NCBI RefSeq assembly: GCF_040529055.1
Contig: NZ_CP132342.1
Location: 2,850,001-2,914,000, forward strand
Direction of reading: 5' to 3'
Source of the DNA: Xanthomonas sontii
GTDB taxonomy: Bacteria; Pseudomonadota; Gammaproteobacteria; Xanthomonadales; Xanthomonadaceae
DNA: 64,000 nt
The notes under the pieces are model-generated. The model searched no databases. It worked only from the letters and a program-made list of their open reading frames with translations, and had not been told where the DNA came from. This document shows, piece by piece, positions 1 through 8,408 of this stretch (positions within the stretch are counted from its first letter, which is position 1; every line of letters begins with the position of its first letter). The translations under genes were made by a program, and so were the position numbers.

Positions 1-95
1 TCCTGGTCGGCCGCGATGGCCAGGTGCTGGCGCGTTATGCGCCGACCGACAAGCCGGAAGCGCTGGCTGACGAGATCGAGCGGGCGCTGGGGTGA
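1..95 (+). CDS. Glutathione peroxidase, C-terminal end (partial)
   Basis: The window opens inside a reading frame that ends with TGA at 93-95. The visible 31 residues begin (F)LVGRDGQVLARYAP and end with IERALG. The pattern of a beta strand, a short 'dG.v..Ry.p...p' turn and a final helix is typical of the C-terminus of the glutathione peroxidase (BtuE/GPx) family, which reduces peroxides with thiols. The catalytic Cys, Gln and Trp lie upstream of the window, so the call rests on this tail alone. Confidence 0.6.
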   Translation, partial: LVGRDGQVLARYAPTDKPEALADEIERALG

Positions 96-146
96 CGATT
101 CGCCGGGGAACTCCCGGCGTGATCCCGGGCTGCCGTGATGCGGCTC

Positions 147-213
147 TTGTGGGAGGGACTTCAGTCCCGACGCTTTTCAGCTAAACGCGTCGGGACTGAA
201 GTCCCTCCCACAA
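147..213. repeat. Intergenic inverted repeat, family A (REP-like pair)
   Basis: Two perfect 27-bp arms (147-173 and 187-213, beginning TTGTGGGAGGGACTTC on the left) face each other across a 13-base spacer. The same half-site recurs, with changes, at 41697, 58699 and 61080, and with more divergence near 48061, 48270, 48432, 58851 and 61022. It sits between the convergent ends of the glutathione peroxidase and fpr genes and could fold into a long hairpin. A related short half (CGGCTGAAGCCGCTCCT) follows at 260-276. Confidence 0.85.
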
Positions 214-297
214 TGTTTCGTCACTATTCGCTTTGACCTGCTGCCGTGTCGCTTATCCGGCTGAAGCCGCTCCTATGATCGGAGACGCGCAGCGCCG

Positions 298-1077
298 TCA
301 CTTCTCGACGAACGCGCGCTCGAACACGTAATGCCCCGGCGAGCCGATGCGCGGCGAGGCGACGAAGCCGCGGGCGTCCAGGGTGTGGCGCAGGTCGGCC
401 AGCATCTGCGGGCTGCCGCAGATCATCGCGCGGTCGTGTTCCGGGTTCAGCGGCGGCAGGCCGAGGGTGCGCTGCATTTCGCCGCTCTCGAGCAACTCGG
501 TGAGGCGGCCGCGGTTGCGGAAGTCCTCGCGGGTCACCGCCGGGTAGTACAGCAGCTTCTCGCGGATGGTCTCGCCGAGGAACTCGTGCTGCGGCAGTTC
601 CTTCTCGAAATAGTCGCGGTAGGCCAGGTCCTTCTCGAAGCGCACGCCGTGGGTGAGGATCACCTTGTCGAAGCGCTCGTAGGTTTCCGGATCCTTGATC
701 ACCGACAGCCACGGCGCCAGGCCGGTGCCGGTGCCCAGCAAGTAAAGGTGGCGGCCCGGGTGCAGGTCGCTGATCAGCAGGGTGCCGGTGGGCTTCTTGC
801 CGACCAGCACCGAATCGCCCGGCTTGATGTGCTGCAGGCGCGAGGTCAGCGGGCCGTCCGGCACCTTGATGCTGAAGAACTCCAGTTGCTCTTCCCAGTT
901 GGCGCTGGCGATGGAATAGGCGCGCAGCAGCGGCCGCGTCTCCGTCTCCAGGCCGATCATCACGAACTGGCCGTTGTCGAAGCGGAAGCCGTCGTTGCGG
1001 GTGGTGGTGAAGCTGAAGTAGTCCTCGGTCCAGTGGCGGACATCGAGCACCGTTTCGGGGCCAAAAGCGGAAGACAT
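298..1077 (-). CDS. fpr: Ferredoxin--NADP(+) reductase
   Basis: A 259-residue flavoprotein of the bacterial Fpr subclass, which moves electrons between NADPH and ferredoxin or flavodoxin in the cytoplasm, often in oxidative-stress defence and iron-sulfur repair. The FAD-binding RAYS motif is at residues 52-55 and the NADP-binding GTGTGLAP loop at 115-122. The protein ends in the short FVEK tail common in this subclass. Length matches the family. It is monocistronic, convergent with the upstream glutathione peroxidase and separated from the next minus-strand gene by about 100 bases. Confidence 0.93.
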   Translation of the reverse strand: MSSAFGPETVLDVRHWTEDYFSFTTTRNDGFRFDNGQFVMIGLETETRPLLRAYSIASANWEEQLEFFSIKVPDGPLTSRLQHIKPGDSVLVGKKPTGTLLISDLHPGRHLYLLGTGTGLAPWLSVIKDPETYERFDKVILTHGVRFEKDLAYRDYFEKELPQHEFLGETIREKLLYYPAVTREDFRNRGRLTELLESGEMQRTLGLPPLNPEHDRAMICGSPQMLADLRHTLDARGFVASPRIGSPGHYVFERAFVEK

Positions 1078-1180
1078 GCCGTTGATCGTGATGGGGAAGG
1101 AACGGCGGCCATTCTACCCCATGCCGGTTCAAATGAGATCAACTCTCATTTGAGGGTCGGGCCGATCCCGGCGATCCGGC

Positions 1181-1579
1181 TCACTTCTCGAACGAGACCT
1201 CGTAGGACAGGTACAGCGGCGCCTGCGGCGGCGCCAGCAGCGGGCGCTGGCGCAGGAAACGTTCCAGGCACAGGGCCAGCGGCGTGGTGCCGTTGCGCCA
1301 GCTGGCGCCGACGCTGCCGTCGGCCTGCACCTGCACCACCACGGTGAACGGCGAGGTGTCCGGACGCGGCGTGGCGCAACTGGCCACGCCCTCGTCCAGC
1401 GCCGCGCGCTGCAGGGTCTGCAGGCGTTCCTGCATGGCCGCCGGCAGGCCGGCCTCGTCGCGGTCGGCCAGGGCCTTGGCCGCGGCGTAGTCGGACGGTG
1501 CCGGCGTGTCGGCGGCGGGAGCGGCGAGCGCCGGGACGGCGAGGGCGGCGGCGAACAGGCAGGGCAGGGTGCGGAGCAT
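1181..1579 (-). CDS. Secreted hypothetical protein, 132 aa
   Basis: The protein starts with a clear Sec signal peptide (MLRTLPCLFAAALAVPALA, cleavage expected after ALA). The mature part has an Ala-rich helical stretch followed by a beta-type segment (FTVVVQVQADGSVGASWR) and two cysteines (in ASCATP and ALCLERF) that could form a disulfide in the periplasm. I do not recognise the family. It lies 27 bases downstream of the ABC exporter gene on the same strand, so the two may be co-transcribed. Confidence 0.6.
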   Translation of the reverse strand: MLRTLPCLFAAALAVPALAAPAADTPAPSDYAAAKALADRDEAGLPAAMQERLQTLQRAALDEGVASCATPRPDTSPFTVVVQVQADGSVGASWRNGTTPLALCLERFLRQRPLLAPPQAPLYLSYEVSFEK

Positions 1580-1606
1580 GGCGGTGTCGGAAGGGGCGGA
1601 CCAGGC

Positions 1607-3490
1607 TCAACGATACCCAGCGGCCTGCAGTTCGAACAGTTCCGCGTAGCGGCCGCCCTGCGCCATGAGTTCGTCGTGGGTGCCGCTGGCTTCGATCCGC
1701 CCGTCGGCCAGGACCAGGATGCGGTCGGCCATGCGCACGCTGGAGAAGCGGTGCGAGATCAGCACCGCGGTGCGGTTGTCGGACAGCTCCTTGAAGCGCT
1801 GGAACACCTCGAACTCGCTGCGCGCGTCCAGCGCGGCGGTCGGTTCGTCGAGGATCATCACCTGTGCGTCGCGCATGTAGGCGCGGGCGATGGCGATCTT
1901 CTGCCACTGCCCGCCGGACAGGTCCACGCCGGTCTTGAAGCGGCGCCCGATCACCTGCGCGTAGCCCTGCGGCAGTCCGTCGATCAACTCGGCGGCCATC
2001 GCCCGCTGCGCGGCGGCGCGGATCCGCGGCGCGTCGTCCAGCGCGTCGACCTGGCCGACGCCGATGTTCTCGCCCGCACTGAAGTGGTAGCGCACGAAAT
2101 CCTGGAAGATCACGCCCAGGTTGGCGCGCAGGTCGTCCAGGTCGTAGTCGCGCAGGTCGCGGCCGTCGAGCAGGATGCGGCCTTCGTCCGGGTCGTACAG
2201 CCGCGCCAGCAGCTTGACCAGGGTGGTCTTGCCGGCGCCGTTCTCGCCGACCAGGGCCAGCACCTCGCCCGCGCGCAGGGCGAAGTCCAGGTGCCGCACC
2301 GCCCACTGTTCGGCGTCCGGGTAGCGGAAGCCGACGTTCTCGAACACGAAGCCCTGCACGATCGGCCGCGGCACCGGTACCGCGCCCGGGCGGGTGCGGA
2401 TCTCCGGGACGATGCGGAAGAACGAGTACAGGTCGTCCAGGTACAGCGCCTGCCCGGCCACCTGCGAGAAGCCGATCAGCAGGCCTTCCAGCAACTGCCG
2501 CAGGCGCAGGAAGCTGCCGGCCAGGAAGGTCAGGTCGCCGATGCTGAAGTCGCCGCGCACGGTGCGCCAGGCGATGTAGCCGTAGGCGCCGTAGTAGCCC
2601 AGCGTACCCAGCGCCGCCAGCAGCGTGCCCCACAGCATGCGCTTGCGCGCCAGCGCGCGGTTGGCCTGGAAGTAGCGGTCGGCCAGGGCGCGGTAGCGCG
2701 CGATCAGGAAGTTGTGCAGGTTGAAGATCTTCACTTCCTTGGCGGTCTCGACGCTGGCGCCGAGCTGGCGCAGGTAGTCGAGCTGGCGGCGCTCGGCCGT
2801 CCACTGGAAGTTGAGCGAGTAGCCCAGCGCGTTGAAGTGCGCCTCGCCGATGAAGGCCGGCACCAGCGCCACCGCCAGCAGGGCGATGAGCCACGGCGCG
2901 TAGACCAGCAGGCCGACCGCGAAGCTGACCACGGTGATCGCGTCCTGCACCTGGCCGAACAACTGGCTCATCAGGTTCATGCGGCCCATGGTCTGGCGCC
3001 GCGCGCGGTCCAGCCGGTCCTGCTGCTCCGGATCCTCGAAATCCTCCAGGTCCAGCTGCGCGGCGTGCTCCATCAACTGCATGCTGGTGGTGTTGTTGAA
3101 CAGCTCCGACAGCAGGGTGTCGGCATAGCTGACCAGCCGCCCGAGCAGGTCCGAGGCGATCGCCAGCGCCAGCTCCAGGCCCAGCAGTTCCAGCAGCCGG
3201 TTCAGGCGGCCGCTGGCCAGGGCCTGGCCCAGCGAATCGAAGCCGGGCGATTGCGCCACCAGGTGGATGGCCTCGTCGATGATCAGCTTGCCGACATACA
3301 GCGCGGCCACCGGCAGCAGCGCGCGGATCACGCGCAGGCCGATGCTGCTGAGGGTCAGCCAGCGGCTGGTCTGCCAGATCTGGCGCAGGAACGGCGGCAG
3401 GTTGCGCATCGCGTCGAAGCGCTCGCGCAGGCTCGGACCGGTGCGGGGCGCGGCGCGGGCGCCGCCATGGGAGAGGGAGGTGGAGGCCAT
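1607..3490 (-). CDS. ABC exporter, fused permease and ATPase
   Basis: A 627-residue half-transporter of the ABCB/MsbA-like exporter type. The membrane domain spans roughly residues 45-345, with hydrophobic helices near 50-70, 105-125, 185-215 and 290-310. The ATPase domain follows: Walker A GENGAGKT at 415-422, Q-loop FQD at 462-464, signature LSGGQ at 524-528, Walker B VMILDEP at 544-550 and the switch His580. It should act as a dimer in the inner membrane. The substrate cannot be read from the sequence, since lipid, peptide and drug exporters share this layout. The secreted protein at 1181-1579 follows closely. Confidence 0.9.
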   Translation of the reverse strand: MASTSLSHGGARAAPRTGPSLRERFDAMRNLPPFLRQIWQTSRWLTLSSIGLRVIRALLPVAALYVGKLIIDEAIHLVAQSPGFDSLGQALASGRLNRLLELLGLELALAIASDLLGRLVSYADTLLSELFNNTTSMQLMEHAAQLDLEDFEDPEQQDRLDRARRQTMGRMNLMSQLFGQVQDAITVVSFAVGLLVYAPWLIALLAVALVPAFIGEAHFNALGYSLNFQWTAERRQLDYLRQLGASVETAKEVKIFNLHNFLIARYRALADRYFQANRALARKRMLWGTLLAALGTLGYYGAYGYIAWRTVRGDFSIGDLTFLAGSFLRLRQLLEGLLIGFSQVAGQALYLDDLYSFFRIVPEIRTRPGAVPVPRPIVQGFVFENVGFRYPDAEQWAVRHLDFALRAGEVLALVGENGAGKTTLVKLLARLYDPDEGRILLDGRDLRDYDLDDLRANLGVIFQDFVRYHFSAGENIGVGQVDALDDAPRIRAAAQRAMAAELIDGLPQGYAQVIGRRFKTGVDLSGGQWQKIAIARAYMRDAQVMILDEPTAALDARSEFEVFQRFKELSDNRTAVLISHRFSSVRMADRILVLADGRIEASGTHDELMAQGGRYAELFELQAAGYR

Positions 3491-3638
3491 CGGCGCATTG
3501 TGCCGGGGCAGGGTGTGGGCGGGGAGTGTGGGCTGCGCGGCGACGAAGGCTGCACCGGCGCTGACCCGATGGCTGGCGCGCGCTTTCTAAGGGCGGGGCA
3601 TGGGGTAGCCTCGTCGCTGTCCAGCCGAGGCTGTTGCC

Positions 3639-3899
3639 ATGTTCGATCCCGTTTCGTGTGCCGTCGCCCGCCTGCGTGCGCACCTGCCGTCGTGGCGCGA
3701 ACTGCTCGGCTGCACGATTCTCGTCCTGCTTGCCGCTGCGCTGCTGCGGTGGGGCGACGCGACCATGCTGGTGCTGACGCTGTCGTATGGAGTCTTCGCG
3801 ATCGGCTACAGCCTGTTCCGCTTGTTCGGCGGTCATGGTGGCATCGACCTCGATCAGCTCTGGCGCGAGGTGCTCAATGCGGTTCTTGGTCTGTGTTGA
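3639..3899 (+). CDS. Small membrane protein, 86 aa
   Basis: A short protein with two hydrophobic segments (about residues 22-38 and 42-60) and a charged C-terminal helix containing GGIDLDQLWREVL. It starts at ATG 3639, diverges from the ABC exporter and has no recognised domain. Composition suits an inner-membrane protein, and third codon positions are GC-rich as in neighbouring genes, so it is probably real. Function is unknown. Confidence 0.55.
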   Translation: MFDPVSCAVARLRAHLPSWRELLGCTILVLLAAALLRWGDATMLVLTLSYGVFAIGYSLFRLFGGHGGIDLDQLWREVLNAVLGLC

Positions 3900-3958
3900 T
3901 GGGGTGTTGGTTGCGGCGCGGGCTGTCCGGCGCGACGGCATGTGTCATGCGGCGTCCC

Positions 3959-4142
3959 GCACCCTCACCCCAACCCCTCTCCCGGGGAGAGGGGCGAGCG
4001 CTTCCCTTCTCCCTGCGGGAGAAGGTGCCCCGAAGGGGCGGATGAGGGTACGGGCGAAGCCTCGAAAATGCTTGCTACTGCCAGGCGTTCCATGGCGGCC
4101 GTACCCTCACCCCAACCCCTCTCCCGATGGGAGAGGGGCTGA
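3959..4142. repeat. Two copies of the 139-bp repeat family (C), the second partial
   Basis: The block starting near 3961 (ACCCTCACCCCAACCCCTCT) and the shorter block near 4103 match the unit tandemly repeated at 50848-51580. The first holds both internal hairpins (CCCCTCTCCC/GGGAGAGGGG type and TTCTCCC/GGGAGAA type) and the GGGGCGGATGAGGGT segment. The second has only the first hairpin. They fill the space between the small membrane protein and the hydrolase gene that converges on it. Confidence 0.8.
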
Positions 4143-4169
4143 TTGTGCGGCTCGCGGGAGCCTTTCGGC

Positions 4170-5072
4170 TTACTCGTCCAGCCGCAAGGTCAGGCACTTT
4201 GCGGCGCCGCCGGCCTTGAGGAATTCGTCCAGCGGGGTCTGCACCACGCGGTAGCCGATCGCGGCCAGTGCGGCGCACAGTTCGGGCGAGGCGCGGTTGA
4301 GCAGCAGGGTGTCGTCCAGGTCCACCGCGTTGCAGGCGAAGGCGAGGGCGTCGGCCTCGCCGACGGCGATGCGCCGCGAGGCCGGGATGTGCTGGGCGAT
4401 CGCCTGTTGCGCGTCAGCGTCGAACGCGGCCGGGTAGTACAGCAGGTAGCCGTCGCGCAGCGGGCAGAAGCAGGTGTCCAGGTGGTAGAAGCGCGCGTCG
4501 ACCAGGCGCAGCGGCACCACCTCGATGTCCAGCAGGTCGGTCAGCTCGTGCGCGGCGGCCAGGTCGCTGCGGTGGCCGTGGCCCATCCACAGCCGGCGTG
4601 CGCCGCGGTCCAGCAGCGCATCGCCGGCGCCTTCGAAATACACCTGCTCGGGCAGTTCGCAGATGCGCAGGCCGGCCTGGCGGCACCAGGCGGTGAACAA
4701 GGCTTCCTCGCCACGGCGTTCGGCGTGGCGGAAGCGGCTGGGCACGAAACGGTCGCCGAGCACCAGGCCGGCGTTGGCGCTGAACACCATGTCCGGCAGG
4801 CCCGGCGCGGCAGCGATGCAGTCGACGCGGGCGCCTGCCGCCTCGGCCGCGGACACCAGCGCGTTCCATTGCGCCTGCGCGCGCTCGCGGCTGGCGGCGT
4901 GGACGTTGCCTTCCATCCACGGATTGATCACGTAGTCCACCGCGAAGTGCTGCGGCGCGCACATCAGCAGGCGATGGCGGTAGCGGGCGCCGGCGCGGGA
5001 CTGCGGTTCGGGGGAGGCGAGGGCCAGGTCGGTCTCGTCGACCAGGCCGACAGCAAGGGCGTTCTCGATCAT
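4170..5072 (-). CDS. Arginine deiminase-related hydrolase (DDAH-like, pentein fold)
   Basis: About 300 residues with the marks of the amidinotransferase/dimethylarginine dimethylaminohydrolase superfamily: an acidic residue in LPDMVFSAN, the catalytic His in FYHLDTCF and the nucleophilic Cys near the C-terminus in GGAAKCLTLRL. These enzymes hydrolyse guanidino groups of arginine or its methylated or citrulline-like relatives, and the exact substrate cannot be told here. I place the start at ATG 5072 (MIENALAVG). The frame stays open to 5255, but the extra 61 residues are encoded by a dispersed intergenic repeat and are unlikely to be protein. Confidence 0.8.
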   Translation of the reverse strand: MIENALAVGLVDETDLALASPEPQSRAGARYRHRLLMCAPQHFAVDYVINPWMEGNVHAASRERAQAQWNALVSAAEAAGARVDCIAAAPGLPDMVFSANAGLVLGDRFVPSRFRHAERRGEEALFTAWCRQAGLRICELPEQVYFEGAGDALLDRGARRLWMGHGHRSDLAAAHELTDLLDIEVVPLRLVDARFYHLDTCFCPLRDGYLLYYPAAFDADAQQAIAQHIPASRRIAVGEADALAFACNAVDLDDTLLLNRASPELCAALAAIGYRVVQTPLDEFLKAGGAAKCLTLRLDE

Positions 5073-5160
5073 GCGCGCGCTCCACGTCTGGGATGCGCGC
5101 CACGCTAGCGGCGGCGTGTTGCGGGGACATGTCGGTGGACTGGTGGCGTACGCCAGCGGG

Positions 5161-5213
5161 ATGATCAGCCATTCGGCTGCTGAAAAGCCGGGGATTCGGG
5201 ATTGGGGATTCGG
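5161..5213 (+). repeat. Intergenic repeat, family B
   Basis: The unit begins ATGATCAGCCATTCGGCTGC and continues into GAAAAGCC followed by GGGGATTCGGGATTGGGGATTCG. Other copies are at 47854, 47976, 48509 (reversed), 54549 (reversed) and 58572. A fragment of the GGGATT part recurs at 5334-5352. It lies directly upstream of the hydrolase gene and reads open in that gene's frame. Confidence 0.85.
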
Positions 5214-5363
5214 GCAAGCAGAGTCGCGCGCGCTGGGTTTGCCTGGTGTTGGCATGCGTGGTCGTGCGTCCAGCGGTGAGCATTCGGGAGTTTTGAAATG
5301 CTACGCATCCTTGCCGACGACGCGATCCTGCCTCCGAATCCCCAATCCCGGCGCGCAGCGCCC

Positions 5364-5831
5364 TTACGGCAGCGCCGGCTGCAGTCCCACGCCCAACCGG
5401 TTCCAGGCGTTGATCACCGCCACGGCCATGGTCAGCGCGCTGATCCCGGCCGGGTCGAACTGCGCTGCCAATGCGTCGTAGGCGGCCTGCGGCGGCGCGC
5501 CGGCAGGCAGCGTGGTCAGCGCTTCGGCCCAGTCCAGCGCGGCGCGCTCGCGGGCGTCGAAGAAGCGGCTGTCGCGCCAGGCGGCGAGGGTGTCGAGCTT
5601 GCGCGGTTCGGTGCCCGCCCTGCGCAGGGCGGTGGCATGCATGTCGATGCAGTAGGCGCAGCCGTTGAGCTGGGAGACGCGCAGGAACACCAGTTCGGTG
5701 AGGGCGCTGCCGAGCGTGCCGTCGTGGACCTGCTGGCTGGCGCTGAGCAGGGCGCGGAATGCGTCGGGTTCGTGGCGGGTGTAGTCGATGCGATGGAAAG
5801 GCATGGTGGGTCCGAGCATGGCGGCCACCAT
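5364..5831 (-). CDS. Carboxymuconolactone decarboxylase / AhpD-type protein
   Basis: A 155-residue protein with the peroxidase-type CxxCxxxH motif (C58-A-Y-C61, H65) of the AhpD/carboxymuconolactone decarboxylase family, whose members reduce hydroperoxides through the Cys pair. I use ATG 5831 because GGAGGGGAAGG stands 6-9 bases before it, although ATG 5819 and 5804 are possible. An ECF41-type promoter lies just upstream and the ECF41 sigma gene precedes it on the same strand. Genes of this family are the classic partner and target of ECF41 sigma factors. The physiological substrate is unknown. Confidence 0.88.
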   Translation of the reverse strand: MVAAMLGPTMPFHRIDYTRHEPDAFRALLSASQQVHDGTLGSALTELVFLRVSQLNGCAYCIDMHATALRRAGTEPRKLDTLAAWRDSRFFDARERAALDWAEALTTLPAGAPPQAAYDALAAQFDPAGISALTMAVAVINAWNRLGVGLQPALP

Positions 5832-5849
5832 GGCCGCCTTCCCCTCCAG

Positions 5850-5876
5850 GACGCGGCGGCGCGTCCCGGCGTGACA
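5850..5876 (-). promoter_or_regulatory. Predicted ECF41 promoter of the AhpD-type gene
   Basis: On the minus strand TGTCACG (5876-5870) is followed after exactly 16 bases by CGTC (5853-5850). This matches the published ECF41 target consensus TGTCACA-N16-CGTC. The same arrangement stands before the sigma gene itself. The start codon at 5831 lies 18 bases after the -10 element. Confidence 0.8.
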
Positions 5877-5889
5877 GCACCGGCGCAGG

Positions 5890-6771
5890 TCAGGCGCGGC
5901 TGGCTGCAGGTCGCGCCGTCGGCGTCGGTAACTTGTCCGGGTTCATCAGCGTCAGCACCTCGGCGATGCGCTCGCCGGCGATCACCAGCAGCGTCGCCGA
6001 CTGCAGCCGCGGCCCCAGGAAGCGCAGGATCGCCGGTTCGCCGTTGACCGTGCCGATCCGCGCCTGCAGGCCCAGGCTGCGCCGCGCCACGGCCCAGTAC
6101 AGCCGGCCGATGCGCTCGGCGCCGTGCAGCGGGCGCAGGCTGGCGGTGACCTTGCCGCCGCCGTCGGAGCGCAGCTGCGCGTCGGCATGCAGCAAGGCGA
6201 CGATGGCGGCGCGGTCGCCGCGTTGCGAGGCGTGCAGGAAGCGGTCGAGCAACTGGCGGTGACGTTCGGGCGTGACCGCGAAGCGGGCCTGGCCCTGGCC
6301 GAGCCGTTCGCGCGCCCGGTGCACCAGTTGCCGGCAGCCGGCCTCGCTGCGCTCCAGGGTGCGGCCGATCTGCGCGTAGTCGTGGTCGAACGCCTCCTTA
6401 AGCAGGAACGCCGCGCGCTCGTGCGGGTTCAGCCGCTCCAGCAATGCCAGGAACGCCAGCGACACCTGCTCGGCGCGGTCATGGCGCTCGGCCGGGTCGG
6501 CGTCGTCGGCGATCTCCAGCGGCTCGGGCAGCCACGGGCCGACGTAGTGGACGCGGGCGCTGCGCGCCGCGCGCAGGCGGTCCAGGCCGAGCCGGGTGGT
6601 GGTGGTCACCAGCCAGGCCTCGGGGTCGCGGATTGTGCTGCGGTCGCTGGCCTGCCAGCGCAGCCAGGCGTCCTGCACGGTGTCCTCGGCGTCGGCGCGG
6701 CTGCCGAGCAGGCGGTAGGCCAGGCCGAACAGCCGGGGGCGGTGGGATTCGAAGGTCGGATCGTGGGTCAT
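5890..6771 (-). CDS. sigJ: ECF41-family RNA polymerase sigma factor (SigJ-type)
   Basis: 293 residues: sigma region 2 (about 10-75, with LGSRADAEDTVQDAWLRW), region 4 (about 100-160) and a long SnoaL-like C-terminal extension. It carries all three ECF41 signature motifs: WLPEP in the linker (80-84), DGGGK in the extension (203-207) and NPDKL near the end (277-281). In ECF41 the extension controls activity in place of an anti-sigma factor. No anti-sigma gene is present nearby. The gene is followed by the AhpD-type gene, and a matching promoter precedes each, which suggests autoregulation plus control of that one neighbour. Confidence 0.93.
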   Translation of the reverse strand: MTHDPTFESHRPRLFGLAYRLLGSRADAEDTVQDAWLRWQASDRSTIRDPEAWLVTTTTRLGLDRLRAARSARVHYVGPWLPEPLEIADDADPAERHDRAEQVSLAFLALLERLNPHERAAFLLKEAFDHDYAQIGRTLERSEAGCRQLVHRARERLGQGQARFAVTPERHRQLLDRFLHASQRGDRAAIVALLHADAQLRSDGGGKVTASLRPLHGAERIGRLYWAVARRSLGLQARIGTVNGEPAILRFLGPRLQSATLLVIAGERIAEVLTLMNPDKLPTPTARPAASRA

Positions 6772-6780
6772 GACGACCAG

Positions 6781-6807
6781 GACGGAACAGGGCGTGCCGG
6801 CGTGACA
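6781..6807 (-). promoter_or_regulatory. Predicted autoregulated ECF41 promoter of sigJ
   Basis: TGTCACG (6807-6801) and CGTC (6784-6781) on the minus strand are separated by exactly 16 bases, the same spacing and sequence as upstream of the AhpD-type gene. The sigJ start codon (6771) begins only nine bases after the -10 element, so the transcript would have almost no leader. Confidence 0.8.
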
Positions 6808-6872
6808 GCGGGCGGGGCCGCCACTTTGCCCTAAAATGGGCGGGTTTCCCCCCGCCAGCCGCAGAGCCAGCC

Positions 6873-8393
6873 GTGACCTCGATCAAGCAGGAAGACCTCA
6901 TCCAGTCCGTCGCCGACGCGCTGCAGTACATCAGCTACTACCACCCGGTCGACTACATCAAGAATCTGTCCGCGGCCTACGAGCGCGAGCAGTCGCCGGC
7001 GGCCAAGGACGCCATCGCACAGATCCTGATCAATTCGCGCATGTGCGCCGAGGGCCACCGGCCGATCTGCCAGGACACCGGCATCGTCACCGTGTTCCTC
7101 GAGATCGGCATGAACGTGCGCTGGGACGACGCCACCATGGGCGTGGAAGACATGGTCAACGAGGGCGTGCGCCGCGCCTACAACCATCCGGACAACAAGC
7201 TGCGCGCCTCGGTGCTGGCCGATCCGGCCGGCAAGCGCCAGAACACCAAGGACAACACCCCGGCGGTGGTCAACGTGAAGGTGGTCCCCGGCGACACCGT
7301 CGACGTCATCGTCGCGGCCAAGGGCGGCGGCTCGGAGGCCAAGAGCAAGTTCGCCATGCTCAATCCGTCCGATTCCATCGTCGACTGGGTGCTCAAGACC
7401 GTGCCGACCATGGGCGCCGGCTGGTGCCCGCCGGGCATGCTCGGCATCGGCATCGGCGGCACCGCCGAGAAGGCGATGCTGCTGGCCAAGGAAGCGCTGA
7501 TGGAGCCGATCGACATCGTCGACCTGCAGGCCCGCGGCGCGTCCAATCGTGCCGAGGAACTGCGCCTGGAGCTGTACGAGAAGGTCAACGCGCTGGGCAT
7601 CGGCGCGCAGGGCCTGGGCGGCCTGACCACGGTGCTGGACATCAAGGTCAAGGACTACCCGACCCACGCCGCCAACCTGCCGGTGGCGCTGATCCCCAAT
7701 TGCGCGGCCACCCGCCATGCGCACTTCACCCTGGACGGCAGCGGTGCGGTGATGCTGGATCCGCCCTCGCTGGAAGACTGGCCCACGCTGACCTACAACC
7801 CGACCAACGCGCGCCGGGTGAACCTGGACACCATCACCCGCGAGGAAGTGGCCAGCTTCAAGCCGGGCGAGACGATCCTGCTCAACGGCAAGCTGCTGAC
7901 CGGCCGCGACGCCGCGCACAAGCGCATGATCGACATGCTCAACCGCGGCGAGACGCTGCCGGTGGACTTCACTAACCGCTTCATCTACTACGTCGGCCCG
8001 GTCGATCCGGTGCGCGACGAAGTGGTCGGTCCCGCCGGCCCCACCACCGCCACGCGCATGGACAAGTTCACCCGGCAGATGCTGGAGCAGACCGGCCTGC
8101 TGGGCATGGTCGGCAAGTCCGAGCGCGGCGATGCGGCGATCGCCGCGATCCGCGACAACAAGGCGGTGTACCTGATGGCGGTCGGCGGCTCGGCCTACCT
8201 GGTGTCCAAGGCGATCAAGGCCAGCAAGGTGCTGGCGTTCGAAGACCTGGGCATGGAGGCGATTTACGAGTTCGAGGTCAAGGACATGCCGGTGACCGTG
8301 GCGGTCGATTCCAGCGGCGAGTCGGTGCACAAGACCGGCCCGCGCGAGTGGCAGGCGCGCATCGGCAAGATCCCGGTGGTGGTCGAGGCCTGA
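6873..8393 (+). CDS. fumA: Fumarate hydratase, class I (iron-sulfur)
   Basis: A 506-residue class I fumarase, interconverting fumarate and malate in the TCA cycle with an oxygen-sensitive [4Fe-4S] cluster. The N-terminal half holds the first candidate cluster Cys in HRPICQDTGI, with further Cys in AGWCPPGM and LIPNCAATRHAHF. The C-terminal half carries GPTTATRMDKFT and the swivelling domain ending in IGKIPVVVEA. Alpha and beta parts are fused, as in the single-chain enzymes. It starts at GTG 6873. It diverges from sigJ, and a 10-bp inverted repeat lies just beyond the stop. Confidence 0.93.
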   Translation: MTSIKQEDLIQSVADALQYISYYHPVDYIKNLSAAYEREQSPAAKDAIAQILINSRMCAEGHRPICQDTGIVTVFLEIGMNVRWDDATMGVEDMVNEGVRRAYNHPDNKLRASVLADPAGKRQNTKDNTPAVVNVKVVPGDTVDVIVAAKGGGSEAKSKFAMLNPSDSIVDWVLKTVPTMGAGWCPPGMLGIGIGGTAEKAMLLAKEALMEPIDIVDLQARGASNRAEELRLELYEKVNALGIGAQGLGGLTTVLDIKVKDYPTHAANLPVALIPNCAATRHAHFTLDGSGAVMLDPPSLEDWPTLTYNPTNARRVNLDTITREEVASFKPGETILLNGKLLTGRDAAHKRMIDMLNRGETLPVDFTNRFIYYVGPVDPVRDEVVGPAGPTTATRMDKFTRQMLEQTGLLGMVGKSERGDAAIAAIRDNKAVYLMAVGGSAYLVSKAIKASKVLAFEDLGMEAIYEFEVKDMPVTVAVDSSGESVHKTGPREWQARIGKIPVVVEA

Positions 8394-8408
8394 TCGGTCG
8401 CGGCGCGA

